A DNA stretch of 64,000 nt from Paraburkholderia ferrariae NBRC 106233 (lineage in GTDB: Bacteria; Pseudomonadota; Gammaproteobacteria; Burkholderiales; Burkholderiaceae): the NCBI RefSeq assembly GCF_000685035.1, contig NZ_BAYB01000018.1, positions 62,001-126,000 of the forward strand. Reading direction: 5' to 3'. Positions 17,414-24,809 of the stretch are shown here, in pieces (within the stretch, counting starts at the first letter, position 1; every line of letters starts with the position of its first letter). The position numbers and the translations under genes were made by a program. The notes below the pieces were generated by a model. It ran no database searches and was not told the DNA's origin. It saw nothing but the letters and a program-made list of their open reading frames with translations.

Positions 17414-18049
17414 ATGAGCGCAACCTCGGGCTCTTCGTCCGGTTCGTCCAGTTCGTCCGGCTTGCCCGACTTCGACCGGCAGGCCGCGCTGCGCAGCGCC
17501 GAACTGTTGGGCAACGTGCCGGCGCCGCACGCGTTCGACGCGCGGCTCTTCGCCCGGCTCGTTGCGGCGCGCGAGGTGCGCGGCGAACTCGCGCTGCTCG
17601 GGTTGACGGCCGCGCAACTGGCGGACCTCGCACAGCGCCATTTCGCGCAGGGTGTGAGGCTCGCGCCGTTATCGCCCGTCCTGAACGACGACACACATGC
17701 GGCCTACGCCGTCTCGATGCGCGAGTTCCTGGCCGCCCACGCAGCACCCGGCGTGCATAGCGAAGACGCCCGTTCGCTCGCGGCCATCGTTGCGAACGCC
17801 TGCCTGCGTCCCGACCATCTGTGGCGCGACCTTGGCCTTTGCGGCCGCGACGATGTCACGGCTATGCTCGAACGTTACTTTCCCGCGCTGGTTGCGCGCA
17901 ATGTCGAAGGGCTGCGCTGGAAGAAGCTGCTCGCACGCGAACTTGCGCTGGCCACGGGAGCGATGCCCGGGCCGGCGCCGGGCTGCCCGGGCTGCGAGGA
18001 CTTCGGCTTTTGCTTTCCGCCGGCGCAGCAGGCGCCACCTCGGCGTTAG
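17414..18049 (+). CDS. nifQ: NifQ-like molybdenum-handling protein
   Basis: 211 residues. The C-terminal region NVEGLRWKKLLARELAL followed by a Cys cluster matches the NifQ family, which delivers Mo for nitrogenase cofactor assembly as a Mo-Fe-S protein. Visible Cys are 191, 194 and 200 (C-x2-C-x5-C). The usual fourth Cys five residues before 191 is a Gly here, so the full C-x4-C-x2-C-x5-C motif is broken. The N-terminus has a Ser-rich stretch (residues 5-16). No nif genes are in the window; neighbours are molybdate transport and regulation genes. Confidence 0.8.
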   Translation: MSATSGSSSGSSSSSGLPDFDRQAALRSAELLGNVPAPHAFDARLFARLVAAREVRGELALLGLTAAQLADLAQRHFAQGVRLAPLSPVLNDDTHAAYAVSMREFLAAHAAPGVHSEDARSLAAIVANACLRPDHLWRDLGLCGRDDVTAMLERYFPALVARNVEGLRWKKLLARELALATGAMPGPAPGCPGCEDFGFCFPPAQQAPPRR

Positions 18050-18088
18050 CGTCGCTGCGAGGGCTACGGCGCGCGAAGCGCATCGTGT

Positions 18089-18556
18089 ATGCTTGCGCGC
18101 ATGACCCCACCCCCAAACGATCGTGCGTCGAAAAAGGCGCCCGCCGAGGCATTGCCCGAAAGCGGCAAGCCGGCGGCACCGGCCAGAACGGCGAGGGCGC
18201 CGGGCGCCCCCGAAGTGCGCTTTCGCATGCGTATCCTGCAGGAAGACACGATCGCGCTGGGTCCCGGCAAGGTTTCGCTGCTGGAGGCGGTGCGCGATTG
18301 CGGCTCGATTTCGGCGGCCGCGCGCAGTCTGAACATGTCTTATCGCCGCGCCTGGCTCTTGATGGATGAACTCAATCGCGCGCTCAAGTCGCCGGCCACC
18401 GTCTCCGAGCATGGCGGCCAGAGCGGCGGCGGCAGCACGCTCACGCCGGTCGGCGAGGAAATCATCCGGCTCTATCGCGGTATCGAGGCGCGCGCGGCCG
18501 CGGCCTGCGCGCCCGAGATCGAAGCGCTGACCGACCTCGTAAAGCGCGAGGGGTGA
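18089..18556 (+). CDS. modE: ModE-like regulator, DNA-binding domain only
   Basis: 155 residues. After a low-complexity N-terminal 40 residues, the winged helix of ModE is clear: LLEAVRDCGSISAAARSLNMSYRRAWLLMDELN, then GGGSTLTPVGEEIIRLYRGIE. The molybdate-sensing TOBE domains of full-length ModE are missing; a separate di-Mop protein is encoded 720 bp upstream in the same direction. It probably binds the ModE boxes at 16760 and 20034. Start is uncertain: ATG at 18089 or 18101, neither with a clear ribosome site. Confidence 0.82.
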   Translation: MLARMTPPPNDRASKKAPAEALPESGKPAAPARTARAPGAPEVRFRMRILQEDTIALGPGKVSLLEAVRDCGSISAAARSLNMSYRRAWLLMDELNRALKSPATVSEHGGQSGGGSTLTPVGEEIIRLYRGIEARAAAACAPEIEALTDLVKREG

Positions 18557-18629
18557 GGCGCGAAGTTACCCGCGAAGTTACACGTGAAGTGACGCGCGAT
18601 GTCGTAACCGCGCGTCAGGTAACCGCGCG

Positions 18630-19967
18630 TTAGCCGTGACGCAGGCAGAAGCGCGAAACGGGCACGGCCGCGAGCGGCGGCGCCGCATCGACATAGATCC
18701 GCATCATCAGTTCGACGAAGCTTGCGAGACTCGCCGTGCGTAGCGGACGGTAAGTCACCTGATGCCGCTCGCATACGCGCTTGAGCCGGTTCATCGAGTC
18801 GTGATCGACGCAATCCACCGGGAAAACAGCGAGGCTCGCGCCCGCGAGCACCGTATCGAGCAGACCCTTGCGGTCTTCGATGCCGCCGTCGTGCACGGTC
18901 AGCTCGCCCCCCGCCGATTCCACCCAGCGCCGCGCCGCCTGATACGAGCCCGGCCGCCCGCCCACATAGACGATCCGTTGGCCCTTGAGCGCATCGCGCG
19001 GCAGCGTGCGGGCAGCGCTGTCTTCGTCGCCGGGTTGCGCGGCTTGCTCCAGCGCGCGCGCTTCCGCGCGCAGGGTGTCGATCAGCGCGAGCGTATCGTC
19101 GAGTTGCGTGCGCAGGGTGCGCAGCGCGGTTTCGTCGGCGGCCGCGCGCTGTTCGGCGGCTTCGCGGCGGCTCGTTTCCAGCGCGAGACGCGCGTCGCGC
19201 GCGGCCAGCGATTCGCGCAGCGAGGCGACCAACGCGTCGCGCGATCCGTTGTCGTTGTTGCGGTCGTCGCGGTCGGGGCGTGTGGCCGCGCGGGCGCGCA
19301 GTTCGGCCAGCGCGTCGCGCGCTGCGTCCCGCTCGCGGCTCATGTCGGCGAGGCGCGCCTGCTGGCGCTCGGCTTTCGCCTGCAGCGCGGCGTTGTCCGC
19401 TTCGAGCGCGACGAGCCGGCGCAGGTCCGCGCGATTGGCGGCGCCCACCAGGTGCGAAAGCATGTGCAGTTCGCCGAAGGCGCTCTGCCGCACGGCCATG
19501 GTCGCTTCGGGATGGCTCATGAGCGCCCAGTAAGCGGGCGGAATATCGCCGCTCGCGAGCGACTCGTTCCACAGCGCGAGCACGGCTTCGCTGTCGCGTG
19601 CGGCCGAAAAGCGCCGCAATGCGCCCGCGTAACGCGTATCGAGCGCCTTTTGCAGCGCCTTGCTGCCGGCACCGCCCTCGATGGCGATTTCGACGGCCGC
19701 GTGGTGGATCTCGAGATCGGTAGCGTGCTGCGGGTCCAGCGAAGTGAATTTCGGCACGAGCTTGCGCAACTCGTGCGTGCTGAGGCACGTGCCGATGATC
19801 GAGCAATGGAGATGATGGTCGAGTTCGGCAAGGCGCGTGCGCCTGCGCGAGCGGTCCAGCTCAGCCTGGCTCGGCCCGCAGCAGCCGACGGCGGCGCGCA
19901 TCGGCGAGCCCTCGTCCGGCCGCGCTAGACCCTGGGTGCGGGCGAGGCGAAACGGCGGTGCGTGCAT
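18630..19967 (-). CDS. DUF2325 protein with central coiled coil
   Basis: 445 residues. The N-terminal region has Cys/His residues (VGCCGPS, HHLHCSIIGTCLS). Residues about 180-310 form a long Ala/Glu/Arg-rich coiled coil. The C-terminal 100 residues carry DUF2325 (PF10087): GQRIVYVGGRPGSYQAARRWVES, VHDGGIEDRKGLLDTVLAGA, FPVDCVDHDSMNRLKRVC. Function is unknown; the Cys and His residues could bind metal. The ATG at 19967 has AGAGG upstream. A ModE-type box lies 67-90 bp upstream, which ties it to molybdenum control. Confidence 0.8.
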   Translation of the reverse strand: MHAPPFRLARTQGLARPDEGSPMRAAVGCCGPSQAELDRSRRRTRLAELDHHLHCSIIGTCLSTHELRKLVPKFTSLDPQHATDLEIHHAAVEIAIEGGAGSKALQKALDTRYAGALRRFSAARDSEAVLALWNESLASGDIPPAYWALMSHPEATMAVRQSAFGELHMLSHLVGAANRADLRRLVALEADNAALQAKAERQQARLADMSRERDAARDALAELRARAATRPDRDDRNNDNGSRDALVASLRESLAARDARLALETSRREAAEQRAAADETALRTLRTQLDDTLALIDTLRAEARALEQAAQPGDEDSAARTLPRDALKGQRIVYVGGRPGSYQAARRWVESAGGELTVHDGGIEDRKGLLDTVLAGASLAVFPVDCVDHDSMNRLKRVCERHQVTYRPLRTASLASFVELMMRIYVDAAPPLAAVPVSRFCLRHG

Positions 19968-20033
19968 GGATGACCTCTGATCCGGTTTAACTCGGAGCGG
20001 TGCACGGCGCGCTCGGGCCGGGCACTGTGTCGT

Positions 20034-20057
20034 CGCAATATATCATGGAATATAACG
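20034..20057. promoter_or_regulatory. ModE-type box upstream of the DUF2325 gene
   Basis: A 24-bp imperfect palindrome with arms CGCAATATAT and AATATAACG. Aligned with the box at modA read on the minus strand (CGTAATATAT ... TTATAACG), the two agree at 17 of 24 positions, mostly in the arms. It lies between the decayed gene and the DUF2325 start. Confidence 0.65.
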
Positions 20058-20062
20058 AGGGC

Positions 20063-20078
20063 CGGGGCGTGCCCCGGA
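20063..20078. other. GC hairpin next to the ModE-type box
   Basis: CCGGGGC-GT-GCCCCGG is a perfect 7-bp stem just upstream of the DUF2325 promoter region. It is not followed by a T-run on either strand. It could slow transcription out of the decayed gene. Confidence 0.35.
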
Positions 20079-20093
20079 ACGGGAGCGTCCTCC

Positions 20094-20657
20094 TCAAGCG
20101 GCCTCTATATGGGGGGCGAGCGGCTGCGCATTGGTGCGCGCCGCGGCGCGCGAACCGCGCGTGCGCTCGATGGACGAAACCGCGGTCACCGCCGCAGTCT
20201 CGTGCCGCGCGAGGACGTGCTCGACACCCCATTTCACGTACAGGGCGTCCAGCCGCTCCAGTTCGGCGACGGTTTATCGCATGGCTTCGGTGTCGCGGCA
20301 GAACGTATCGGAGAACAGGGCGTCGCGCGTCTTGTCGAGCCGCCGCGTGTCGCGGATCGCGTGCTTGCGCTCGCGCAGGCGCGCGGCACCGGCGCTGCCG
20401 GTATGCGGCGCGAGCCCGGCGAGCAGGGGCAGCAGCGACGTGCCGGCAGCCGTGCAGTCGGCCTCGGGTGCCAGCAGGCAGTTCAGTCGATAGAGACTTT
20501 CGCGCAGGCGCCGGAAAGCGTCGATCACGTCGCGGATCAATTCCGCGCGCTCATGACCGGACGCCGGCCGCAGCGCCATGATGTGGGCCGGAACACCATC
20601 CGCCGGCGGCGCGTAAGCGCCCGGCCGGCGGGAGTTCGGGCGCGGGGGGCTTGCCAA
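20094..20657 (-). pseudogene. Decayed gene of unknown family, in-frame stop and possible frameshift
   Basis: A leftward frame from a TTG at 20657 (GGAGGTG five bases upstream) runs 127 codons and meets TAA at 20276-20274. The same frame then stays open to 20094 with protein-like sequence (TVAELERLDALYVKWGVEHVLARHETAA). A one-base change to GAA or CAA would restore 187 residues. Upstream, a second frame starting at 20733 (MYSLGYIDRLTSTEAARVLLW) may be the shifted original N-terminus. The helical, Arg/Leu-rich product is not recognised. It lies directly upstream of the DUF2325 gene, on the same strand. Confidence 0.45.
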
Positions 20658-20708
20658 CCTGCACCTCCATCCAGAGTAAGACCCGGGCTGCTTCGGTGGA
20701 AGTCAGCC

Positions 20709-20735
20709 TGTCGATATATCCTAAAGAATACATCG
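20709..20735. promoter_or_regulatory. Possible degenerate ModE-like palindrome
   Basis: TCGATATAT and ATACATCGA arms face each other across about 8 bp. The arms resemble the other two ModE-type boxes, but the spacing is about 2 bp longer. It sits upstream of the decayed gene, so the whole group may once have been ModE controlled. Confidence 0.3.
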
Positions 20736-20889
20736 ATCCGGGGAGGACAGGTGGGCCGTTGTCAGGGCGTTTGCCGGTATGCTTGCGCTGTTAGCGCGGC
20801 AAACGCTGCCGCCAGCCGCGTGTTCTCATTCATTCCTTGTCCGAATATTTCGCCATGCAATCTTCTTCCCCCGGCCGCAGGAGCCCCCG

Positions 20890-21372
20890 ATGCGCGTAGG
20901 CAGGCCCGTCAAGGCCCTGCCGCAACCGCTGTGCGACTACTGCGGCGCAAAGGCGCTGCTCGCGCGCTACGGCGAACAAGCCTACCCCTATCGCGACGAC
21001 CACGGCCCGCTCTGGGTTTGCGCGGCCTGCGAGGCATGGATCGGCGTGCCGGCGCGCAGTACGCGCAACGTGCCGCTCGGGCGCCTCGCGAATGCCGCGC
21101 TGCGCGAGGCGAAAAGCCGCCTGCACGATGCGCTCGAACCGCTCGTCGCCGCCAAGGTCCGGCGCGACGGCGTGAACGCCTTCGAAGCGCGCGGCCGCGC
21201 CATGCGCTGGCTTGCCGAAGAGCTCGGCTTCGAGCTGTCCAACCCCTCCATCCACCATCTGACGCTGGAGCAATGCGAAGCGGCCATCCGCCATGTCGAG
21301 GCGTTCATGGCGGCACGACGCGGCCAGGGTCAGCACCCGCCGCAGCCCGGCGATCCGCATCAGGACGGCTGA
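20890..21372 (+). CDS. DUF3268-type zinc-finger protein
   Basis: 160 residues from the ATG at 20890 (GGAG seven bases upstream). Two Cys pairs, C15-x2-C18 and C44-x2-C47, with DHGPLWVCAACEAWIGV between and around them, form a zinc-ribbon-like N-terminal domain as in DUF3268 (PF11672). The C-terminal half is helical (FEARGRAMRWLAEELGFELS). Function is unknown. It stands alone. Confidence 0.75.
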   Translation: MRVGRPVKALPQPLCDYCGAKALLARYGEQAYPYRDDHGPLWVCAACEAWIGVPARSTRNVPLGRLANAALREAKSRLHDALEPLVAAKVRRDGVNAFEARGRAMRWLAEELGFELSNPSIHHLTLEQCEAAIRHVEAFMAARRGQGQHPPQPGDPHQDG

Positions 21373-21509
21373 CCGGCTGATCCGACCCTCCGGCGCGCCA
21401 GGCGCGCCTGTCACTCTTGGTTACATTCGCGCGCGCGGGCATTGCTCAACCTTCGGCGCGAGTTGCCGTTATTGCACGAGATCAGTTTCTTTTGTCTATC
21501 TAGTCCTTT

Positions 21510-21974
21510 ATGGCCAGCACCATTCCCTTTCCGCGCCAGGCGCAGGCGGCCCGGGCTCGCCGCAGCAAGGCAATGCTGTTGCCGATTCCGCGTGCGAGCG
21601 CCAACGAACTCGCGCTCCAGGTGCATCTGGCGCTCGCATCGCTGCGCGCCGGCGGCAGCGACCGCGACGCCCAGGCGCTGCTGCATGCGCACGTGCTCGC
21701 GACCTCGATGGCCGACGCCGGCTACGGCACGCTCACGCAGGAGCAGGTGTGCGAAGCCGATGCGGCGCTGCTCGCGTGCTACGAACAGGGCCGCACGGGC
21801 GGCGGCTGGCGGCTGGAGGGCGCGGGCTTCGATGCGCTGGCGGCCGTCGTGACGGTGTACGACGAGCAGTTGCAGCGCGCGCCGCTGTGGGTGCTGACCG
21901 AAGCGAGCGAGCGGCTCGATCGCATGGGCGCGGCGGGGGCGGTCGAGCCGGCGGCCATGCGCAAGCTGGCCTGA
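21510..21974 (+). CDS. Hypothetical helical protein
   Basis: 154 residues, no signal peptide or membrane helix. It is mainly helical by composition (ANELALQVHLALASLRAGGSDRDAQALLHAHVLATSMADAGYG) and has a C-terminal segment VVTVYDEQLQRAPLWVLTEASERLDRM. I do not recognise a family. No strong ribosome site precedes the ATG (CTATCTAGTCCTTT), so the start is uncertain. Codon use is like the neighbours, so I take it as real. Confidence 0.6.
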   Translation: MASTIPFPRQAQAARARRSKAMLLPIPRASANELALQVHLALASLRAGGSDRDAQALLHAHVLATSMADAGYGTLTQEQVCEADAALLACYEQGRTGGGWRLEGAGFDALAAVVTVYDEQLQRAPLWVLTEASERLDRMGAAGAVEPAAMRKLA

Positions 21975-22001
21975 GCGCAGGCGGCCGGCGGGTAGGTGGC
22001 A

Positions 22002-22034
22002 GCAAACAGGCCGCAAACAGGCAGCAAACAGGCA
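22002..22034. repeat. Three tandem 11-bp repeats
   Basis: GCAAACAGGCC, GCAAACAGGCA and GCAAACAGGCA follow each other 27 bp after the stop of the gene at 21510. No function is apparent; the copy number may vary between strains. Confidence 0.7.
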
Positions 22035-22190
22035 GCGAAGATGCGCCGGGCATGCCCTGTGCGCCCTTCGCCGGCAGGTTGAAAACGAAACGAAATCATC
22101 CGTCCCCGATCCGTGTTTCGCCCGCCGGGCGGCGCTGCTGCAGCACTGTTGCGACACTGGCACGGGATTTGACGCGGCGCGCAAATCGTG

Positions 22191-22220
22191 TTGACTTCCG
22201 GTGTGCAGCGTGACTAAAAT
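22191..22220 (+). promoter_or_regulatory. Sigma70-type promoter for the ABC importer leader
   Basis: TTGACT (22191-22196) and TAAAAT (22215-22220) are separated by 18 bp. Transcription would start near 22227, giving an untranslated leader of about 820 nt before the permease gene. No other good promoter was seen closer to the gene. Confidence 0.5.
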
Positions 22221-22564
22221 TCGCCCGTCTTAACAAAAGGGGCTGACGCCTTGGACAGTAGCAGTTGTCGATCTTCGAATAGTTTCGCTGCCTGACCGGC
22301 AGGACGTCCGCGCTCCCTTTCTCTAGCCGCCGTCTTGCCCCCAGGCAGACGGTGCGCGTCCAGCAGTAAAAATCTCGTGCATCCTTGTTAGCGTCATCCA
22401 GGCGCCGTTCGCGCTCATGCGCGCCGCGTATGGCTGCCGCGTGTGGCTGATATCGCGCCGCGAGCCCCCGAGGTTCGCGGCACGGTCCGTTCGTTGCGCC
22501 CCGGTGCGTCGCGAAGGGCCGGGACAGGCGTCGTTTGCGCGCCGCCAGGTAATAAGGAGTTCCA

Positions 22565-22636
22565 ATGTCCGACAGTGACAGTTGTCCGTTATGCCGCTTC
22601 CTTTCGAGTAGCCCAGAGGAAGGCGGGCAGACGTGA
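22565..22636 (+). CDS. Possible leader peptide with Cys pair
   Basis: A 23-residue frame with an excellent AAGGAG five bases before the ATG. It reads MSDSDSCPLCRFLSSSPEEG and ends QT. The C-x2-C pair in so short a peptide is notable and could sense metal or redox state. It lies in the middle of the long leader of the ABC importer. Whether it is translated is unproven. Confidence 0.4.
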   Translation: MSDSDSCPLCRFLSSSPEEGGQT

Positions 22637-22709
22637 GCTAGAGCGCTGCGCGCTTCGGTCTGCTGGCTTTCCTCGCAACCGCGTCCTGATCGACGCGAGG
22701 AGATCCAGC

Positions 22710-22889
22710 ATGAACTTCGGCCTTCTCTTGCCGCACCTGCCGCAAACGCAAGACACGCAACACCGGCAACACCCGATCCACCCCGACGCGCTCGCCGCGC
22801 GCCAGCGTGCACCGGCCGCGCCGCCCTGCCGCCGGTCCGCGCTTGCCGCGCGCTGGCACAGCCTGCGCGCCCGCCTGTTCCGGGTCTGA
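22710..22889 (+). CDS. Possible His-rich small protein or leader peptide
   Basis: A 59-residue frame whose ATG follows GAGGAGA with six bases spacing. Residues 9-26 are rich in His, Gln and Pro (HLPQTQDTQHRQHPIHP) and the rest is Arg/Ala-rich. The stop codon TGA (22887-22889) falls inside a hairpin that competes with a terminator-like hairpin. Its position suggests a translated leader that controls the ABC importer. A stand-alone small protein is the alternative. Confidence 0.4.
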   Translation: MNFGLLLPHLPQTQDTQHRQHPIHPDALAARQRAPAAPPCRRSALAARWHSLRARLFRV

Positions 22890-22925
22890 CCAGAAGACCC
22901 GGCGCGCTTCATGCGGGCCGGTTTT
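22880..22925 (+). promoter_or_regulatory. Overlapping alternative hairpins (candidate attenuator)
   Basis: Hairpin 1 pairs CCGGGTCT (22880-22887) with AGACCCGG (22895-22902). Hairpin 2 pairs CCGGC (22899-22903) with GCCGG (22917-22921) and is followed by TTTT. They share 22899-22902 and cannot form together. Hairpin 1 spans the stop codon of the 59-residue frame, so ribosome position there could decide which forms. Confidence 0.45.
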
Positions 22926-23045
22926 GCGCACCACCCCGTTGTTTCAGTGTTTCAACATGATCCAGTTCAACCGCTCTATGCGAACGACTAGCGGCGCCGC
23001 GTGCGCCTGCGACGTCCGGCGTGCAACCGGCACGGGAGGCCAGTG

Positions 23046-24797
23046 ATGGAATTCGGCTTCAATCTGAACCGCACGGCCAACGCTTCGGCGTGGCGCGTGC
23101 TGCCCAATCGCTGGGACTTCGTCGCGTTTCCGCTCATCATCTGCCTGATCGCGATGGCGGCCATCGGCTTTCATCAGACGCTCGCGCCGATGTCCACGCT
23201 CAAGACCCAGGTCATCTCGCTCGATCCGCGCATGCTGCCCGAGTACGCCTTGCGTACGACGCTGCGCATGCTCGCCGCGATGGTGGCGTCGCTCGTCTTC
23301 ACGCTGGTGTACGGCACGCTCGCCGCAAAGAGCCGCCGCGCCGAGAAGGTGCTGGTGCCGATTCTCGACATCCTGCAGTCGGTGCCGGTGCTGGGCTACA
23401 TCTCGTTTACGGTCACGTTCTTCCTCGCGCTGTTCCCGGGCCGCGTGCTGGGCGCCGAACTGGCCGCGATCTTCGCGATCTTCACGAGCCAGGCCTGGAA
23501 CATGACCTTCAGCTTCTACCAGTCGCTGCGTACGGTGCCGCGCGATCTGGACGAAGTGTCGAAGGGCTTTCACCTCACCGCGTGGCAGCGCTTCTGGAAG
23601 CTCGACGTGCCGTTCTCGATGCCGGGCCTCATCTGGAACATGATGATGTCGATGTCGGGCGGCTGGTTCTTCGTGGTCGCTTCCGAAGCCATCACGGTGG
23701 GCAACAACACGATCACGCTGCCGGGCATCGGTGCGTATCTGGCCCAGGCCATCAGCGACAAGAATCTCGGTGCGGTGGGCTGGGTGATTCTCGCGATGAC
23801 GGTCGTGATCATCGCCTACGACCAGTTGCTGTTCCGCCCGCTCGTTGCGTGGGCCGACAAGTTCCGCATGGAAACCACCAGCTCGGGCAACGCGCCGGAA
23901 TCGTGGCTGCTCGACCTCGTGCGCCGCACGCGCCTGATTCACCGCCTGCTCGTGCCGATGGGCATGGTGCTCGCCGCGCTTGCGCGCATTCCCGTGCGCG
24001 TGCAGCTGCCGAAGGCCATGCCCGCGGTCAGCACGAAGCGCAGCAAGGCGTCGGCGGTTGGCGACGTGATCTGGGGCGTTCTCGTGATCGCGCTCACCGT
24101 GTACGTGGTGTGGCGCGTGGTGGCCTATGTGCGCACGGGCGTCACGCTCGACGAAGTGGGGCATGTGTTCGTGCTCGGCCTCATCACGCTGTTGCGCGTC
24201 ATGTTGCTGATCGCGATTGCCTCGGTGATCTGGGTGCCCATCGGCGTGCTGATCGGCCTGCGCCCGGCGCTTGCCGAAAAGATCCAGCCGCTCGCGCAGT
24301 TCCTCGCCGCGTTCCCGGCGAACCTGCTGTTCCCGGTGTTCGTCGTGGTGATCGTGAGGTATCACCTGAACCCGGACATCTGGCTCTCGCCGCTGATCGT
24401 GCTCGGCACGCAGTGGTACATCCTCTTCAACGTGATCGCGGGCGCGAGCGCCTATCCGAACGACTACCGCGAAGCGGCCACGAACTTCCGCATCCGCGGC
24501 TGGCAATGGTGGCGCCAGATCATGCTGCCCGGCATTTTCCCGTACTACGTGACGGGCGCGATCACGGCCTCCGGCGGCGCGTGGAACGCGAGCATCGTCT
24601 CCGAACTCGTGCAGTGGGGCGACACGAAAGTGGAAGCGCACGGCTTGGGCGCCTACATCGCGCAGACCACGGCGGCCGGCGACTTCCCGAAGATCATTCT
24701 GGGCATTGCGGTGATGTCCCTGTTCGTCACGCTGTTCAACCGCACGTTGTGGCGTCCGCTGTACGCCTATGCCGAGTCCAAGCTGCGCCTCGATTGA
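23046..24797 (+). CDS. ABC importer permease with two fused permease domains
   Basis: 583 residues: two BPD_transp_1 domains in one chain (about 80-290 and 375-580), each with its EAA-type loop (RTVPRDLDEVSKGFHLTAWQ and NDYREAATNFRIRGWQWWRQ). Fused double permeases of this type pair with an ATPase bearing an AAA-associated C-terminal domain and are grouped with nitrate/sulfonate/bicarbonate or taurine importers. The substrate is not known. The ATPase gene follows after 12 bp. No binding-protein gene is adjacent. The ATG at 23046 overlaps a TGA (GTGATG); its ribosome site is weak (GGGAGGCC). Confidence 0.85.
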   Translation: MEFGFNLNRTANASAWRVLPNRWDFVAFPLIICLIAMAAIGFHQTLAPMSTLKTQVISLDPRMLPEYALRTTLRMLAAMVASLVFTLVYGTLAAKSRRAEKVLVPILDILQSVPVLGYISFTVTFFLALFPGRVLGAELAAIFAIFTSQAWNMTFSFYQSLRTVPRDLDEVSKGFHLTAWQRFWKLDVPFSMPGLIWNMMMSMSGGWFFVVASEAITVGNNTITLPGIGAYLAQAISDKNLGAVGWVILAMTVVIIAYDQLLFRPLVAWADKFRMETTSSGNAPESWLLDLVRRTRLIHRLLVPMGMVLAALARIPVRVQLPKAMPAVSTKRSKASAVGDVIWGVLVIALTVYVVWRVVAYVRTGVTLDEVGHVFVLGLITLLRVMLLIAIASVIWVPIGVLIGLRPALAEKIQPLAQFLAAFPANLLFPVFVVVIVRYHLNPDIWLSPLIVLGTQWYILFNVIAGASAYPNDYREAATNFRIRGWQWWRQIMLPGIFPYYVTGAITASGGAWNASIVSELVQWGDTKVEAHGLGAYIAQTTAAGDFPKIILGIAVMSLFVTLFNRTLWRPLYAYAESKLRLD

Positions 24798-24809
24798 GAG
24801 TAGAACGCC

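Noticed and set aside
18553..18590. GGGGTGAGGCGCGAAGTTACC as another dispersed-motif copy
   Set aside because: The second block CGGGAG is absent at the fixed 6-bp spacing.
20109..20581. Rightward frames over the decayed gene
   Set aside because: Arg/Ser-rich shadows; the minus strand shows clearer protein-like sequence on both sides of the stop.
22245..22440. Possible known metal riboswitch (yybP-ykoY or similar) in the importer leader
   Set aside because: The conserved core sequences I know for that class are not present, so I report only the small ORFs and hairpins.
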